Of a stretch of 46,886 bases of DNA, positions 36,539 through 45,951 are shown one piece after another. The DNA comes from Bernardetia sp. GTDB lineage: Bacteria > Bacteroidota > Bacteroidia > Cytophagales > Bernardetiaceae. The stretch is from assembly GCF_020630935.1 (NCBI RefSeq), contig NZ_JAHDIG010000037.1, forward strand, positions 1 to 46,886. Reading direction: 5' to 3'. Below the pieces are notes generated by a model. The model was not told the origin of the DNA. It ran no database searches and saw only the letters and a list, made by a program, of their open reading frames with translations. Position numbers and translations under genes: made by a program. How positions within the stretch are numbered: the stretch's first letter is position 1; every line of letters starts with the position of its first letter.

Positions 36539-37111
36539 TTACATCTTTTTTAATGTCAGTTTAAACTCTCCAGAAGCATCTTTTCCGTCATCTGTACTGC
36601 CCGAAAAACTTCCTGTGGCTGTTCCTTTTTCTTCGTCTAGTTCTGTAATAGTTACTGTTCCTTTTGCCAGCGATGCGCCCATAGAACCAGAGGTAGTCGT
36701 AAGGGAAATACTTACATTTGCAGAGCGTTCGTCTGCACTACCAATAGGAAACTCTCCAGAAGTGCCTCCCTTTAAATCAATGCTAATATTATTTTCTGTA
36801 TTTCCTGCCATAATGTAGGTTACGCCGTTGTCTTTGTCCATAGAAAGACCGTTGTCTGCAAGGTTGGTCTTTACACTAGATTTTGCATCTCCTAAAGAGA
36901 CATTGAAAAAACCACCTTCCTTGTTGGCATCTTCAGGAGAAAACTCAACAGTTGTTTCTGTACTCGTATTTTCTGTGGTAGAAGAAGTTGTACTTTCTAC
37001 GGCTGTTAGGGAGTCTGCATCTGTTTGAGTAGTTTCTTTAGTAGAAGAGTTACAGGAAAAAAGACAAATTAATAGTGTGCAAGCAAGACTATTTAAAAAT
37101 GAAAAACGCAT
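36539..37111 (-). CDS. Lipoprotein of unknown function
   Basis: A signal peptide with lipobox ending at Cys20 (LLICLFSCNSS) is followed by a 40-residue Thr/Ser/Glu-rich linker and a folded C-terminal part, about residues 60-190, that is glycine-rich and beta-like (ISIDLKGGTSGEFPIGSADERSANVSISLTT, then TVTITELDEEKGTATGSFSGS). This pattern resembles Bacteroidota lipoproteins of the DUF6252 type, but I cannot confirm the family. It is probably lipidated and faces the periplasm or outside. It is the last gene before icd in the same direction, with a terminator between them. Confidence 0.7.
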   Translation of the reverse strand: MRFSFLNSLACTLLICLFSCNSSTKETTQTDADSLTAVESTTSSTTENTSTETTVEFSPEDANKEGGFFNVSLGDAKSSVKTNLADNGLSMDKDNGVTYIMAGNTENNISIDLKGGTSGEFPIGSADERSANVSISLTTTSGSMGASLAKGTVTITELDEEKGTATGSFSGSTDDGKDASGEFKLTLKKM

Positions 37112-37213
37112 AAAACTTAGTAATTAGTGATTAATGATAAGTGATTAACGAATACAACTATTCCAAATCACGATAATTCAGTATTCTTTTGAGAGAAAAA
37201 AGCCTTAACAAAA

Positions 37214-37250
37214 TAGCGATACATTTTATGAATTAAAAAATGTATCGCTA
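37214..37250 (-). terminator. Terminator of icd
   Basis: TAGCGATACATTTT (37214-37227) is the perfect reverse complement of AAAATGTATCGCTA (37237-37250) with a 9-nt loop. It lies 80 nt after the icd stop on the minus strand and before the lipoprotein gene start. Confidence 0.7.
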
Positions 37251-37328
37251 TAAAGTTACAGAAATTGTCTCAAAATTGAGAATTGAAAATCTTGAATTTA
37301 ATTTCTGAATAAAAAATAGTGTATGAGA

Positions 37329-38594
37329 TTACATATTTTTGATGATTTCTTCACCAAAGCCAGAACAAGAAACAAGTGTTGCTCCTTCCATCAGTCTTTC
37401 AAAATCATAAGTAACTCTTTTAGATTCAATCGCTCCTTCTAGTCCTTTAGTTATAAGGTCAGCAGCTTCTTGCCATCCCATATATTCAAACATCATCACA
37501 CCAGAAAGAATTACAGAAGACGGATTTACTTTGTCTAAACCAGCATATTTTGGAGCTGTTCCGTGAGTTGCTTCAAAGATAGCAGCACCTTCTACATAGT
37601 TGATATTTGCCCCAGGAGCAATACCAATACCACCAACAATGGCAGCCAACGCATCAGAAATGTAGTCGCCATTGAGGTTGAGAGTTGCTACTACTGAATA
37701 TTCAGCAGGACGAAGCAAAATTTGTTGTAAGAAAGCATCAGCAATAGAGTCTTTTATCAATATTTTTCCACTATCTAAGGCAGCTTTTTGTTCTGCATTG
37801 GCAGCATCTGTTCCTTTTGCTTCTGCTGTACGGTCATACTGTTGCCACGTATATACTTTATCTCTAAATTCCTGTTCTGCAAGTTCGTATCCCCAGTTTT
37901 TGAATGCTCCTTCTGTAAATTTCATAATATTTCCTTTATGAACAAGTGTTACTGAAGGAAGATTTTGAGCGATTGCGTATTTGATAGCAGCACGAACAAG
38001 ACGTTTTGTACCTTCTTCTGATACTGGCTTAATTCCGATAGATGAAGTTTCAGGAAAACGGATTTTGCTTACCTTCATTTCCTCTTTCAAGAATTTTTTT
38101 ACTTTATCTGCTTCTGCTGTTCCTGCCATATATTCAATTCCTGCATAAATATCTTCTGTGTTTTCACGGAAAATAACCATATTGGTACGTTCTGGATGTT
38201 TTACTGGAGAAGGAACACCATTGAAATAACGTACAGGTCGCAAACAAGCATACAAGTCTAATTCTTGACGAAGAGCTACATTGAGCGAACGAATACCACC
38301 ACCAACAGGAGTAGTGAGAGGACCTTTGATACCTACTAAATATTTTTTAAATGCCTCTAGGGTTTCAGAAGGAAGCCAATTTCCTGTTTCATTGAATGCC
38401 TTTTCGCCAGCCAACACTTCTTTCCAGTTTATTTTTCTTTCTCCACCGTATGCTTTCTCCACAGCAGCATCAAAGACAGCTTGAGAGGCTTTCCAAATAT
38501 CAGGACCAATGCCATCGCCTTCAATAAAAGGAAGTGTGGGAGTGTTGGGTACATTTAGATTGCCGTTTTCGATGGTAATGATATTTTCACTCAT
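37329..38594 (-). CDS. icd: Isocitrate dehydrogenase, NADP-dependent
   Basis: Icd oxidatively decarboxylates isocitrate to 2-oxoglutarate in the citric acid cycle. I take the start at ATG 38594 ([11 protein letters not shown]), giving 421 residues like E. coli Icd; the upstream reading frame to 38741 has no family resemblance. The substrate motif is [23 protein letters not shown], with the phosphorylatable Ser103. The coenzyme motif [15 protein letters not shown] and the later YDFER keep the Lys, Tyr and Arg that select NADP in the E. coli enzyme. The gene has a canonical promoter and its own terminator, so it is monocistronic. Confidence 0.96.
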   Translation of the reverse strand: MSENIITIENGNLNVPNTPTLPFIEGDGIGPDIWKASQAVFDAAVEKAYGGERKINWKEVLAGEKAFNETGNWLPSETLEAFKKYLVGIKGPLTTPVGGGIRSLNVALRQELDLYACLRPVRYFNGVPSPVKHPERTNMVIFRENTEDIYAGIEYMAGTAEADKVKKFLKEEMKVSKIRFPETSSIGIKPVSEEGTKRLVRAAIKYAIAQNLPSVTLVHKGNIMKFTEGAFKNWGYELAEQEFRDKVYTWQQYDRTAEAKGTDAANAEQKAALDSGKILIKDSIADAFLQQILLRPAEYSVVATLNLNGDYISDALAAIVGGIGIAPGANINYVEGAAIFEATHGTAPKYAGLDKVNPSSVILSGVMMFEYMGWQEAADLITKGLEGAIESKRVTYDFERLMEGATLVSCSGFGEEIIKNM

Positions 38595-38680
38595 ATGAAG
38601 TAAATTCTGTTTTTTTATAAATAATTGTATGAAATAAGTCTTTAGATAGGAATTTCTTAAAGAAAAGAAGTAATTTTTTG

Positions 38681-38712
38681 CAAAGATACATAAAGCATCA
38701 ACTATCTGCAAA
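38681..38712 (-). promoter_or_regulatory. icd promoter
   Basis: On the minus strand TTTG (38709-38712) and TATCTTTG (38681-38688) are separated by 20 nt, an exact match to the Bacteroidota consensus. A start near 38675 would give a leader of about 80 nt. Confidence 0.7.
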
Positions 38713-38777
38713 GGCAATAAAGTCAATTCCTTTGCAGTCAATAGAATAAATAGAGAAAGTTGGTAAATTGGTATATA

Positions 38778-39527
38778 TTATTCTTCTAATAACTTGTTGT
38801 TGAGAAGTTCCTGAGAAAGAGCTTTTTTATAATGATTAGTTTCTCTACTTTTTACAAGTGATTTGAAGTGGCGTTCTCCGTGCATATCTGTACCTAAGAA
38901 ACTTACTAATTCTTCATCAATCAGATATTCAGCAATTTTTTTCGAAGGGCGAGAGTAATAACCAGACAAAGAGTTTATGTTTATTTGAAATAAAACACCT
39001 TTTGAATGTAGCTTATGAAGCTGTTCGTTATAGTTTTCAAAAAGATATACATAACGCTCTGGGTGTGCCAAAACAGGAGTATATCCCAAAGATTGTAACA
39101 TAAAGATTACATTCTCTGTATGAGGTGAAGCATTCATATAAGATGTTTCAAAAAGAACATATTTTTCTTTCCCAAAACATAGAAGCTCTTCAGCATTGTC
39201 TATGCGTTCTACAAAAGATTCATCTAAATAGTATTCTGCTGCAGCTCCCAGTTCTATATCTAGTCCTAGCTGATTGATGATGTCTGTGAGCTGGTCTAGT
39301 TTACCAAGTATTATTTCAGGAGTATTTCTGTAAAAATCACCCATAATATGAGGTGTGCAGATGAGTTTTTTGTACCCTAATTCTATTAACTCTTTTATAA
39401 GGGCAATAGATTCGTCAAAAGACTTACAACCATCATCTATTCCAGGTAAAAGATGTGAGTGCATATCCACTGTAATTGGTAGCACATTGCCGTACGATTT
39501 TGCTTTTCTTCTAAATAATGAAATCAT
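38778..39527 (-). CDS. Tyrosine-protein phosphatase of the CpsB/YwqE (PHP) family
   Basis: The 249-residue protein has the PHP metal motif VDMHSHLLPGIDDG near residue 20, then LICTPHIM, AHPERY and LGTDMHGE, which together bind three metal ions. CpsB/YwqE enzymes remove phosphate from tyrosine kinases that control capsule and exopolysaccharide length. Its start is 1 nt after the stop of the kinase gene, so the two are translationally coupled, and the kinase carries a tail of tyrosines that is the likely target. The pairing supports the functional call well. Confidence 0.92.
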   Translation of the reverse strand: MISLFRRKAKSYGNVLPITVDMHSHLLPGIDDGCKSFDESIALIKELIELGYKKLICTPHIMGDFYRNTPEIILGKLDQLTDIINQLGLDIELGAAAEYYLDESFVERIDNAEELLCFGKEKYVLFETSYMNASPHTENVIFMLQSLGYTPVLAHPERYVYLFENYNEQLHKLHSKGVLFQININSLSGYYSRPSKKIAEYLIDEELVSFLGTDMHGERHFKSLVKSRETNHYKKALSQELLNNKLLEE

Positions 39528-39528
39528 T

Positions 39529-42012
39529 TTATTTTCTGCTTAATTTTCGTTTTGTTTTTTTCCACCATTTTTTCACTCTCTCATTGAAAGGAATAGTCTC
39601 ATCTTCATCATCGTAATATCCATACCCATACCCATATCCATACCCATATCCATACCCATATCCGTACCCATATCCTGCGGTACTTTTGGTTGCTGCATTG
39701 AGTATAATAGATAATTTTTTAAAGTTTTGTACTTGATAAAGACGATTTATACCTCTGACATAAGAACGATGAGAATATTCTGTACGTACTACATAAATAG
39801 GTAAGTCAGAAAGACGCATTGCTATAATACCATCTGTAACAAGTCCAACAGGAGGCATATCGAATATGATAACATCGTAACGTTGTTTTAGCTCTTGGAG
39901 TAGTTCCTTAAATCTATCACTCATAATAAGTTCAGATGGGTTTGGAGGTTGAGCTCCTGCCGTAATGAAATCAAAATTAGGAATATCACTATGGTTGATA
40001 GCCTCATCGATAGATGTTTTTCCTATCAATAATGTACTCATTCCTCTAGTATTTTCCACTCCAAATGCCAAGTGTACTTTTGGTTTACGAAGGTCTAGGT
40101 CTAATAAGACTACCTTAGTTTGTGATAGAGCAATAATTCCACCTAAATTGACAGCAATAAAAGTTTTTCCTTCTCCACTTGTTGTTGAAGTAACAGAAAT
40201 CACAGAATCGTGGGAAATATTACCCATAAAATCTAGATTTGTACGTACCGAACGGAATGATTCACTGATGGCAGATTTAGGTTCTCTATGAATAACCAGT
40301 TGTGAATAGTCCATTTGTTTTTTATACTTAGGAATCATTCCCAAAATTGGAACAGAAGATAGTTTTTCAAGCTCTGCCAATGAGTCCACTTTGTTTTGTC
40401 GGATATAATTCAAACCTATTAGTAGAACAGAAAGAGCAAGCCAAACTGCTAAACCATAAATGTAGAACATTTGAGGTTCTGGATAAATAGGAGTAGTGCT
40501 TGGAATAGCTTTGGCAAGGCGTTGATAGTTGGTTACTGTTCCTGCCATTGTGATATTTGTCTCTATTGATGTTCCTAGTAAAATACTATAATTATTTTGA
40601 TAGGAATCTTGATAGCGCATCATTTTTTTGAGTTCTAAATCTATAGCGTTAGCTGAGGAAGGAATAGAACTTTGTAGTTTATATATATTGATAGCAATTT
40701 CGCTAAGTTTTTCGTAAAGAATACGTTGGTTTAGAGTGATTGTTTTTTCTATTTCTTTCTTGAGTAACTCTATTTTTCTTTCTTTTTGCTGATAGGCTGC
40801 TGTTTTTTTAGTAACTCTTTCAAGCATAAGTTTCTTTTCTTTTACTTCATCATATACTTCTTCTAGCTTATTTTTTAAGTCAGAGCTTTTTAGTATTGAA
40901 GAGTAAGTAAGAGCTACAAGTAATGTAGAGTCGTTTTCTAAGAGTGTAGAAATTTCTCTATATAGTTTTACCTCATTGTCCATCTCTAACTTTTCTTCTT
41001 GTAGAGCTTTAATATCGTCTAATATATTTTGTATAAGAGCTTGGTATTCATTGGGGTCTTGATTAGCAATACCATTTTCTTGTCTATAATCGTCTATTCT
41101 CTTTTCAACCTTTTCTAGGCTATCTTGTACAATCTTAACTTGTTCTTCTAGGTAATTGATGGTTTGTTTATATACCTTATTTTTATTTTCTAGTGTTTTT
41201 TCAAAATATATATCTACTGCTTTATTAGTAATAATCGCAGCTTTATAAGGGTTGTTATCTGTAAATGATACTTGTATAGTATAAGCCTTTGGATTTAATA
41301 CATTTGCTGTAAGAGAAGAAGCAATATAGTTTATTTGATACTCATAACTGTTTAAAGTAAAAAAATAGTTATCATTAGGAGACCTTAACCTATCAAAAGT
41401 ATTGGTGGGAGAAACAATAAGCGTAAAGTATTGATTTTTAACACGTGTATTGAACTTATATATTTTGCTAAAGCTTTCTCCAGTTTGTGTTTCGTATGTC
41501 AAGACAAATTCTTCTTCATCTATAATCTGTACACTCAACGGACGATTATAAAATGAGTTATCATAAACCTCATACTGTGTAACTTCAAAAGGACTGTCTT
41601 GAAAACGCTCAAAGTAATTGAACCACCAACGACCTTTTACAAAGTAACTGACATCTAAATCTAGGGCATCCACTACCTCTTCATACACTGAGCGAGATAA
41701 AATGAGTTCTATTTCTCCAACTAAAAAGTTGGTTGTGTTCTCATCACTTGCAAAAATACCTTTACCTAGAAGTTCAGATGTTCCCTTCATCTCTAATTTT
41801 AATGTAGAAGATGATTTATAAACACGCTTAGTATAACGCAATACAATCCAAGAAACTCCTATACTAATAAATAAAAGTAAGATAATATACACTAGATTTT
41901 TTCTAAAAACTCTAATGAGTTTGGAGACATCAAAATCGGCTAAAAAATTATCTTCTTCAGCTTCTGCTGCTTGTGCTGGGTTGATAAATGGATTTTCTTC
42001 GAAGTCGCTCAT
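39529..42012 (-). CDS. Wzc-like polysaccharide co-polymerase and tyrosine autokinase with Gly-Tyr tail
   Basis: The 827-residue protein has a Wzz/chain-length domain between two membrane helices (about residues 40-58 and 510-530), with a long coiled coil between them. A cytoplasmic BY-kinase domain follows, with Walker A TSGEGKT near residue 610, LLDLDLRKP, and DVIIFDMPPVG. The C-terminus carries ten Gly-Tyr dipeptides plus one Tyr (about residues 779-800), then an acidic and basic end. BY-kinases phosphorylate tyrosine clusters of this kind, which modulate polysaccharide chain length. Its neighbours, an exporter and a phosphatase, complete the control set. Confidence 0.93.
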   Translation of the reverse strand: MSDFEENPFINPAQAAEAEEDNFLADFDVSKLIRVFRKNLVYIILLLFISIGVSWIVLRYTKRVYKSSSTLKLEMKGTSELLGKGIFASDENTTNFLVGEIELILSRSVYEEVVDALDLDVSYFVKGRWWFNYFERFQDSPFEVTQYEVYDNSFYNRPLSVQIIDEEEFVLTYETQTGESFSKIYKFNTRVKNQYFTLIVSPTNTFDRLRSPNDNYFFTLNSYEYQINYIASSLTANVLNPKAYTIQVSFTDNNPYKAAIITNKAVDIYFEKTLENKNKVYKQTINYLEEQVKIVQDSLEKVEKRIDDYRQENGIANQDPNEYQALIQNILDDIKALQEEKLEMDNEVKLYREISTLLENDSTLLVALTYSSILKSSDLKNKLEEVYDEVKEKKLMLERVTKKTAAYQQKERKIELLKKEIEKTITLNQRILYEKLSEIAINIYKLQSSIPSSANAIDLELKKMMRYQDSYQNNYSILLGTSIETNITMAGTVTNYQRLAKAIPSTTPIYPEPQMFYIYGLAVWLALSVLLIGLNYIRQNKVDSLAELEKLSSVPILGMIPKYKKQMDYSQLVIHREPKSAISESFRSVRTNLDFMGNISHDSVISVTSTTSGEGKTFIAVNLGGIIALSQTKVVLLDLDLRKPKVHLAFGVENTRGMSTLLIGKTSIDEAINHSDIPNFDFITAGAQPPNPSELIMSDRFKELLQELKQRYDVIIFDMPPVGLVTDGIIAMRLSDLPIYVVRTEYSHRSYVRGINRLYQVQNFKKLSIILNAATKSTAGYGYGYGYGYGYGYGYGYGYYDDEDETIPFNERVKKWWKKTKRKLSRK
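39616..39675 (-). repeat. Tandem Gly-Tyr codon repeat in the kinase tail
   Basis: Ten 6-bp units encode Gly-Tyr. On the plus strand the units are ATATCC, ATACCC and one GTACCC, so synonymous changes give a partial 12-bp period. This short tandem array may lengthen or shorten in whole units without changing the frame. Confidence 0.85.
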
Positions 42013-42076
42013 CTATATTTTTAAATAGGATAATAATACTTTCAATTCTTTTATATTACTAAATTATAATACTATG

Positions 42077-42979
42077 TTAAGGATTATTAAATCTATCTTG
42101 TAATAAAAGTACTGTCAGAATAAGAGTTACAGAGCTTCCAATGGCAGAAGCTACTTGTGCAAAGTCTGCTAAAAACTCTGAGCCTATTCTACGACGAGGT
42201 TCTATATAGACAACGTCGTTGGGTTGAATAATCAATTCTGCATTTTTCAACCCTTGCCATGTACTTAAGTCAATATTTTTCATCACAGGATTGCCTGTAC
42301 TGGCGTTGCGAATGAGGCGTATCTTATTTGCTCTCGTATTATTATCAAAATCGCCAGCTAATGTAAGCACTTCTAATAGAGTCATATTTTCATTGGTAAG
42401 AGTAATGATTTTGTTACCCATTGCTCCCATTACCATTACTCGTTTATTGATATACCTAGTAATAACATAAGGTTCTTCATAAAACGTGCTAAATTTTTTT
42501 GCTAACAGACTATCAGCTTGATAGAGTGTAAGTCCAGCTAAATTTACTTTTCCTACCATAGGAAGTACAGCAACACCTGTTTCTTGTACCAAATATCTAC
42601 GTAGAAACCCATCCATCCTGTTACCAGCAAGACCTATGTTGCTGCTCATATCTGTAGGAATACCAGAAATGTCTGATTCAAATTGGTTTTGATTACGAGA
42701 AATTTGTCCTGCTCCTTCTGTTACTTCTTCACCAAATTCGCCTGTAGGGTCAATCATAATTTCACCATCGTTAGTGAACACTTGAATGGTAATGTAGTCG
42801 AAGGGAGCTAAACGATAATTTTGTTCTGCTTCTGCTGTTACTTTGTCGAAAGCTGTGTTATCAAAATCTTCTCCTGTGCGAAAAAGAATATTGTTTTGAT
42901 ATCCTGCACAGGAAAATAAAGAAGAGAGAAGAAAAAGTGAACAAATAAACTTTATATAAAAAAGAAACGTATTTTTCAT
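42077..42979 (-). CDS. Polysaccharide export outer-membrane lipoprotein (Wza type)
   Basis: From ATG 42979 the 300-residue protein has a signal peptide with lipobox ending at Cys24 (LSSLFSCAGYQ); the upstream start at 43054 adds no useful sequence. It contains the export domain (NYRLAPFDYITIQVFTNDGE), then the beta-grasp SLBB domain (KRVMVMGAMGNKIITLTNENMTLLEVLTLAGDF) and ends with a hydrophobic segment (ASAIGSSVTLILTVLLL). Wza proteins form the outer-membrane pore for capsule or exopolysaccharide. It is about 65 nt upstream of the kinase gene and probably heads the operon. Confidence 0.9.
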   Translation of the reverse strand: MKNTFLFYIKFICSLFLLSSLFSCAGYQNNILFRTGEDFDNTAFDKVTAEAEQNYRLAPFDYITIQVFTNDGEIMIDPTGEFGEEVTEGAGQISRNQNQFESDISGIPTDMSSNIGLAGNRMDGFLRRYLVQETGVAVLPMVGKVNLAGLTLYQADSLLAKKFSTFYEEPYVITRYINKRVMVMGAMGNKIITLTNENMTLLEVLTLAGDFDNNTRANKIRLIRNASTGNPVMKNIDLSTWQGLKNAELIIQPNDVVYIEPRRRIGSEFLADFAQVASAIGSSVTLILTVLLLQDRFNNP

Positions 42980-43279
42980 CAAATGATAGAGCAGTCTATT
43001 ATAGCAAATAGTTAGTAATATTTTAATCAAAACACAAAAATACATTCTTTTCATGGACTTTGATGAATTAGAAAATATATTTGTGAATTTTAAATAGATG
43101 GAGATAATAATTTATCCTTTAAAGTGAGTGTAAATTTGGATTTTGCTAAATAAATTAGCATTTTTGTAAGGTAGTTGAAAATATTCTACTACTGCATCTG
43201 ATTTTTTAAAAAAATAAGCATCTTTGTAGCTTATTTGATGTAAATAAGATAAAGGTAAAATATAGAAATTTATATAAAT

Positions 43280-45205
43280 ATGGCTCAAAATACTTCTTCT
43301 GGAAATTCTACCTATAATGAAGATAGCATACGCTCACTAGACTGGCGTGAACACATACGATTACGTCCAGGTATGTATATTGGAAAGCTAGGAGATGGTT
43401 CGGCGCAAGATGATGGAATTTATGTACTGGTAAAAGAAGTTGTCGATAACTGTATCGATGAGTTTGTGATGGGACATGGAAAGCGCATCGAAATCAAAAT
43501 AGAAGACCATAGAGTCTCTGTGCGTGATTATGGACGTGGTATTCCTCTCGGAAAAGTTATCGATTGTGTTTCCAAAATTAATACAGGAGCAAAATACGAT
43601 TCAGAAGCCTTTAAAAAATCTGTAGGTTTGAATGGTGTTGGTACGAAAGCTGTCAATGCACTTTCTACCCATTTTAGTATTAAATCTGTCCGTGACGGAC
43701 AGGCAAAATTAGCTGAGTTTGATAAAGGAGTTTTGAAAAACGATGTTCCTATTCAAGACGAAAATGCAAAAAACGGAACTTACGTAGTTTTTGAACCAGA
43801 CAATTCTATTTTCAAGAATTACCGTTTTATTCCAGAATATTTGGAAGAACAGATTTGGAATTATGCTTTCTTAAATGCTGGTCTGACAATAAACTACAAT
43901 GGTAGAAATTACCACTCTGATAAAGGGCTTTACGACCTTTTGATGAGAAAAGTAAATGAAGAATCGCTCCGTTATCCAATTATTCATTTAAAAGGAGAAG
44001 ATATTGAAGTTGCTTTTAGTCATACCAACGATTATGGAGAAGATTATTATTCTTTCGTAAACGGACAGTATACCACACAAGGGGGAACACACTTGGCAGC
44101 TTTCAGAGAGGCGATTGTCAAGACGATTCGTGATTTCTATGGTAAAAACTTTGATGCTGCCGATATTCGTCAGTCTATTGCTGGTGCGATTGCTATTAAA
44201 GTTCAAGAACCAGTTTTTGAATCACAAACTAAAACGAAATTAGGTTCTCAAAATATTTCTCCTGATTCAAATTCAGCAAGTGTACGCCATTTTGTAAATG
44301 ATTTTTTACGTAGAGAATTAGATAACTTTTTACATAAAAATTCGGATGTAGCAGATGCAATTTTGAAGCGTATTTTGCAGTCGGAAAGAGAGCGCAAAGA
44401 AATTTCTGGTATCAAAAAAATTGCGAACGAAAGAGCAAAAAAAGCAAGTCTGCACAACAAAAAATTGCGTGACTGTCGTGTTCATTTCGATGATAAAAAA
44501 GGAGACGAGGAAATAAAAAGACAAACAACTATTTTCATTACGGAGGGAGATTCTGCAAGTGGAAGTCTGACAAAAGCTAGAGACGTACAGACACAAGCTG
44601 TTTTTTCACTTCGTGGAAAGCCTCTAAACTGTTTTAGTCAGACGAAAAAAGTAGTTTATGAAAATGAAGAATTTAACCTGCTTTTTCATGCCCTAAATAT
44701 TGAAGACGGATTAGAAGGGTTGCGATTCAATAGAATTGTTTTGGCGACAGATGCTGATGTAGATGGAATGCATATTCGTCTTTTGATGATGACTTTCTTC
44801 TTACATTTCTTTCCAGATTTAGTAAAAAAAGGACATTTACATATTTTGGAAACGCCTTTGTTTAGAGTTAGAAATAAGAAAGAGACAATTTATTGTTATT
44901 CGGAAGAAGAAAAACTATCTGCTATGCAAAAGTTAGGTAAACAAGCCGAAATTACACGCTTCAAAGGACTGGGAGAAATTTCACCAGATGAGTTTGGACA
45001 ATTCATTGATGAAAACATGAAACTTCAACCTGTTATTTTGAATAAATCTACTTCTATTTCTGATTTACTTACCTATTATATGGGTAAAAATACAAGAGAA
45101 AGGCAAGAGTTTATTATTGATAACTTGAAAGTAGAGAAGGATGAAGCTGATGATGATAATGAGAATAAGGAAGTTGTAACACAAGATAACTTAGAAATGG
45201 CTTAA
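43280..45205 (+). CDS. parE: DNA topoisomerase IV subunit B
   Basis: ParE drives decatenation with ParC, using ATP. The 641-residue protein opens with [17 protein letters not shown], then the GHKL motifs EVVDNCIDE and [21 protein letters not shown], and a TOPRIM domain with [11 protein letters not shown] and [10 protein letters not shown]. The [14 protein letters not shown] loop differs from the PLNV of typical GyrB and, with the length, supports the topoisomerase IV assignment in this phylum. parC is not in this window; it often follows in other genomes, but here an unrelated lipoprotein gene is next. The acidic end is low complexity. Confidence 0.93.
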   Translation: MAQNTSSGNSTYNEDSIRSLDWREHIRLRPGMYIGKLGDGSAQDDGIYVLVKEVVDNCIDEFVMGHGKRIEIKIEDHRVSVRDYGRGIPLGKVIDCVSKINTGAKYDSEAFKKSVGLNGVGTKAVNALSTHFSIKSVRDGQAKLAEFDKGVLKNDVPIQDENAKNGTYVVFEPDNSIFKNYRFIPEYLEEQIWNYAFLNAGLTINYNGRNYHSDKGLYDLLMRKVNEESLRYPIIHLKGEDIEVAFSHTNDYGEDYYSFVNGQYTTQGGTHLAAFREAIVKTIRDFYGKNFDAADIRQSIAGAIAIKVQEPVFESQTKTKLGSQNISPDSNSASVRHFVNDFLRRELDNFLHKNSDVADAILKRILQSERERKEISGIKKIANERAKKASLHNKKLRDCRVHFDDKKGDEEIKRQTTIFITEGDSASGSLTKARDVQTQAVFSLRGKPLNCFSQTKKVVYENEEFNLLFHALNIEDGLEGLRFNRIVLATDADVDGMHIRLLMMTFFLHFFPDLVKKGHLHILETPLFRVRNKKETIYCYSEEEKLSAMQKLGKQAEITRFKGLGEISPDEFGQFIDENMKLQPVILNKSTSISDLLTYYMGKNTRERQEFIIDNLKVEKDEADDDNENKEVVTQDNLEMA

Positions 45206-45354
45206 AATAATTTTATGCTAAAAGTTAATTAGTAATATTTAATCTTCTTAAAGGTCAATGATATGCTATTTTTATATAGCTTTGTTGTACTTTAAGAAGA
45301 TTTTTTGTTTAAAATTTAATCAATGAAAATGAAATTATCTAATCTAATTTTAAA

Positions 45355-45849
45355 ATGTTTGTGTATCAGCATGTTGTCTATTTTTTTTTCTCTTGTTCAA
45401 AAAATGAAGTGGAAAAAGCACACGAAAAAACTCTTTTTTTAGATTGTGATGAAGGAATGACAAGTCAAATTGATACAGTCAAAGAATATATCATAGGAAA
45501 ATACGATTGGGTTTATACTTTTCATCGTACAAGACTAAGCTCGGGTTACTCTACACCAGAAAGTAGTAATACGACTTTATCTTATATTTTCAAAGATGAT
45601 ACAAAGGTAGAACAATACGTAAACGATGTTTTGAGTAAAATATATGAATATGAAATTAAGCCAGAGATAGTATTTTTAGACAATGGAGAAACTAGAGAAG
45701 AAGGGGCTAAAATTTATTTGTATGAAAGACAGGGGCAAGATAGAAAGCTAAAAAATGTCATGTTCAGCTCTATTTGTAATGATTCTGCTACGTTTATCAT
45801 TATCGATAGTCAAACAATTATGATGCAGTTTGGTAGAAAGAGTATGTAG
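45355..45849 (+). CDS. Probable lipoprotein, signal peptide out of frame because of a poly-T tract
   Basis: The open frame from 45355 starts MFVYQHVVYFFFSCSKNEVE and gives 164 residues. A better start exists at ATG 45323, which encodes MKMKLSNLILKCLCISMLSIFF in another frame. Adding one T to the nine-T run at 45381-45389 joins that start to FFFSCSKNE, a proper lipobox, and restores a 175-residue lipoprotein. The gene is thus frameshifted at present, whether by mutation, by sequencing error or by reversible slippage. The mature part has no family that I recognise; it is charged, with LFLDCDEGM and SYIFKDDTKVEQYVNDVLSKI. Confidence 0.6.
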   Translation: MFVYQHVVYFFFSCSKNEVEKAHEKTLFLDCDEGMTSQIDTVKEYIIGKYDWVYTFHRTRLSSGYSTPESSNTTLSYIFKDDTKVEQYVNDVLSKIYEYEIKPEIVFLDNGETREEGAKIYLYERQGQDRKLKNVMFSSICNDSATFIIIDSQTIMMQFGRKSM

Positions 45850-45877
45850 AAAATAAATTCTAAGCCAAATGCTCATT

Positions 45878-45908
45878 TTTGATTAAATATAAATTCATTT
45901 TATCTTTG
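45878..45908 (+). promoter_or_regulatory. Promoter of the crotonase gene
   Basis: TTTG (45878-45881) and TATCTTTG (45901-45908) are separated by 19 nt, a good match to the Bacteroidota consensus. The crotonase ATG is 44 nt downstream. Confidence 0.65.
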
Positions 45909-45951
45909 ATTTTTCAAGTTTAACGCATCAAAAATAACACAACACTCAAAA

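Noticed and set aside
38595-38741. N-terminal 49-residue extension of Icd
   Set aside because: The extra residues have no counterpart in the family, and the promoter at 38681-38712 lies inside them.
39616-39675. Short tandem array that could suggest a CRISPR or a satellite
   Set aside because: It is in frame within the kinase gene, encodes Gly-Tyr, and has no spacers.
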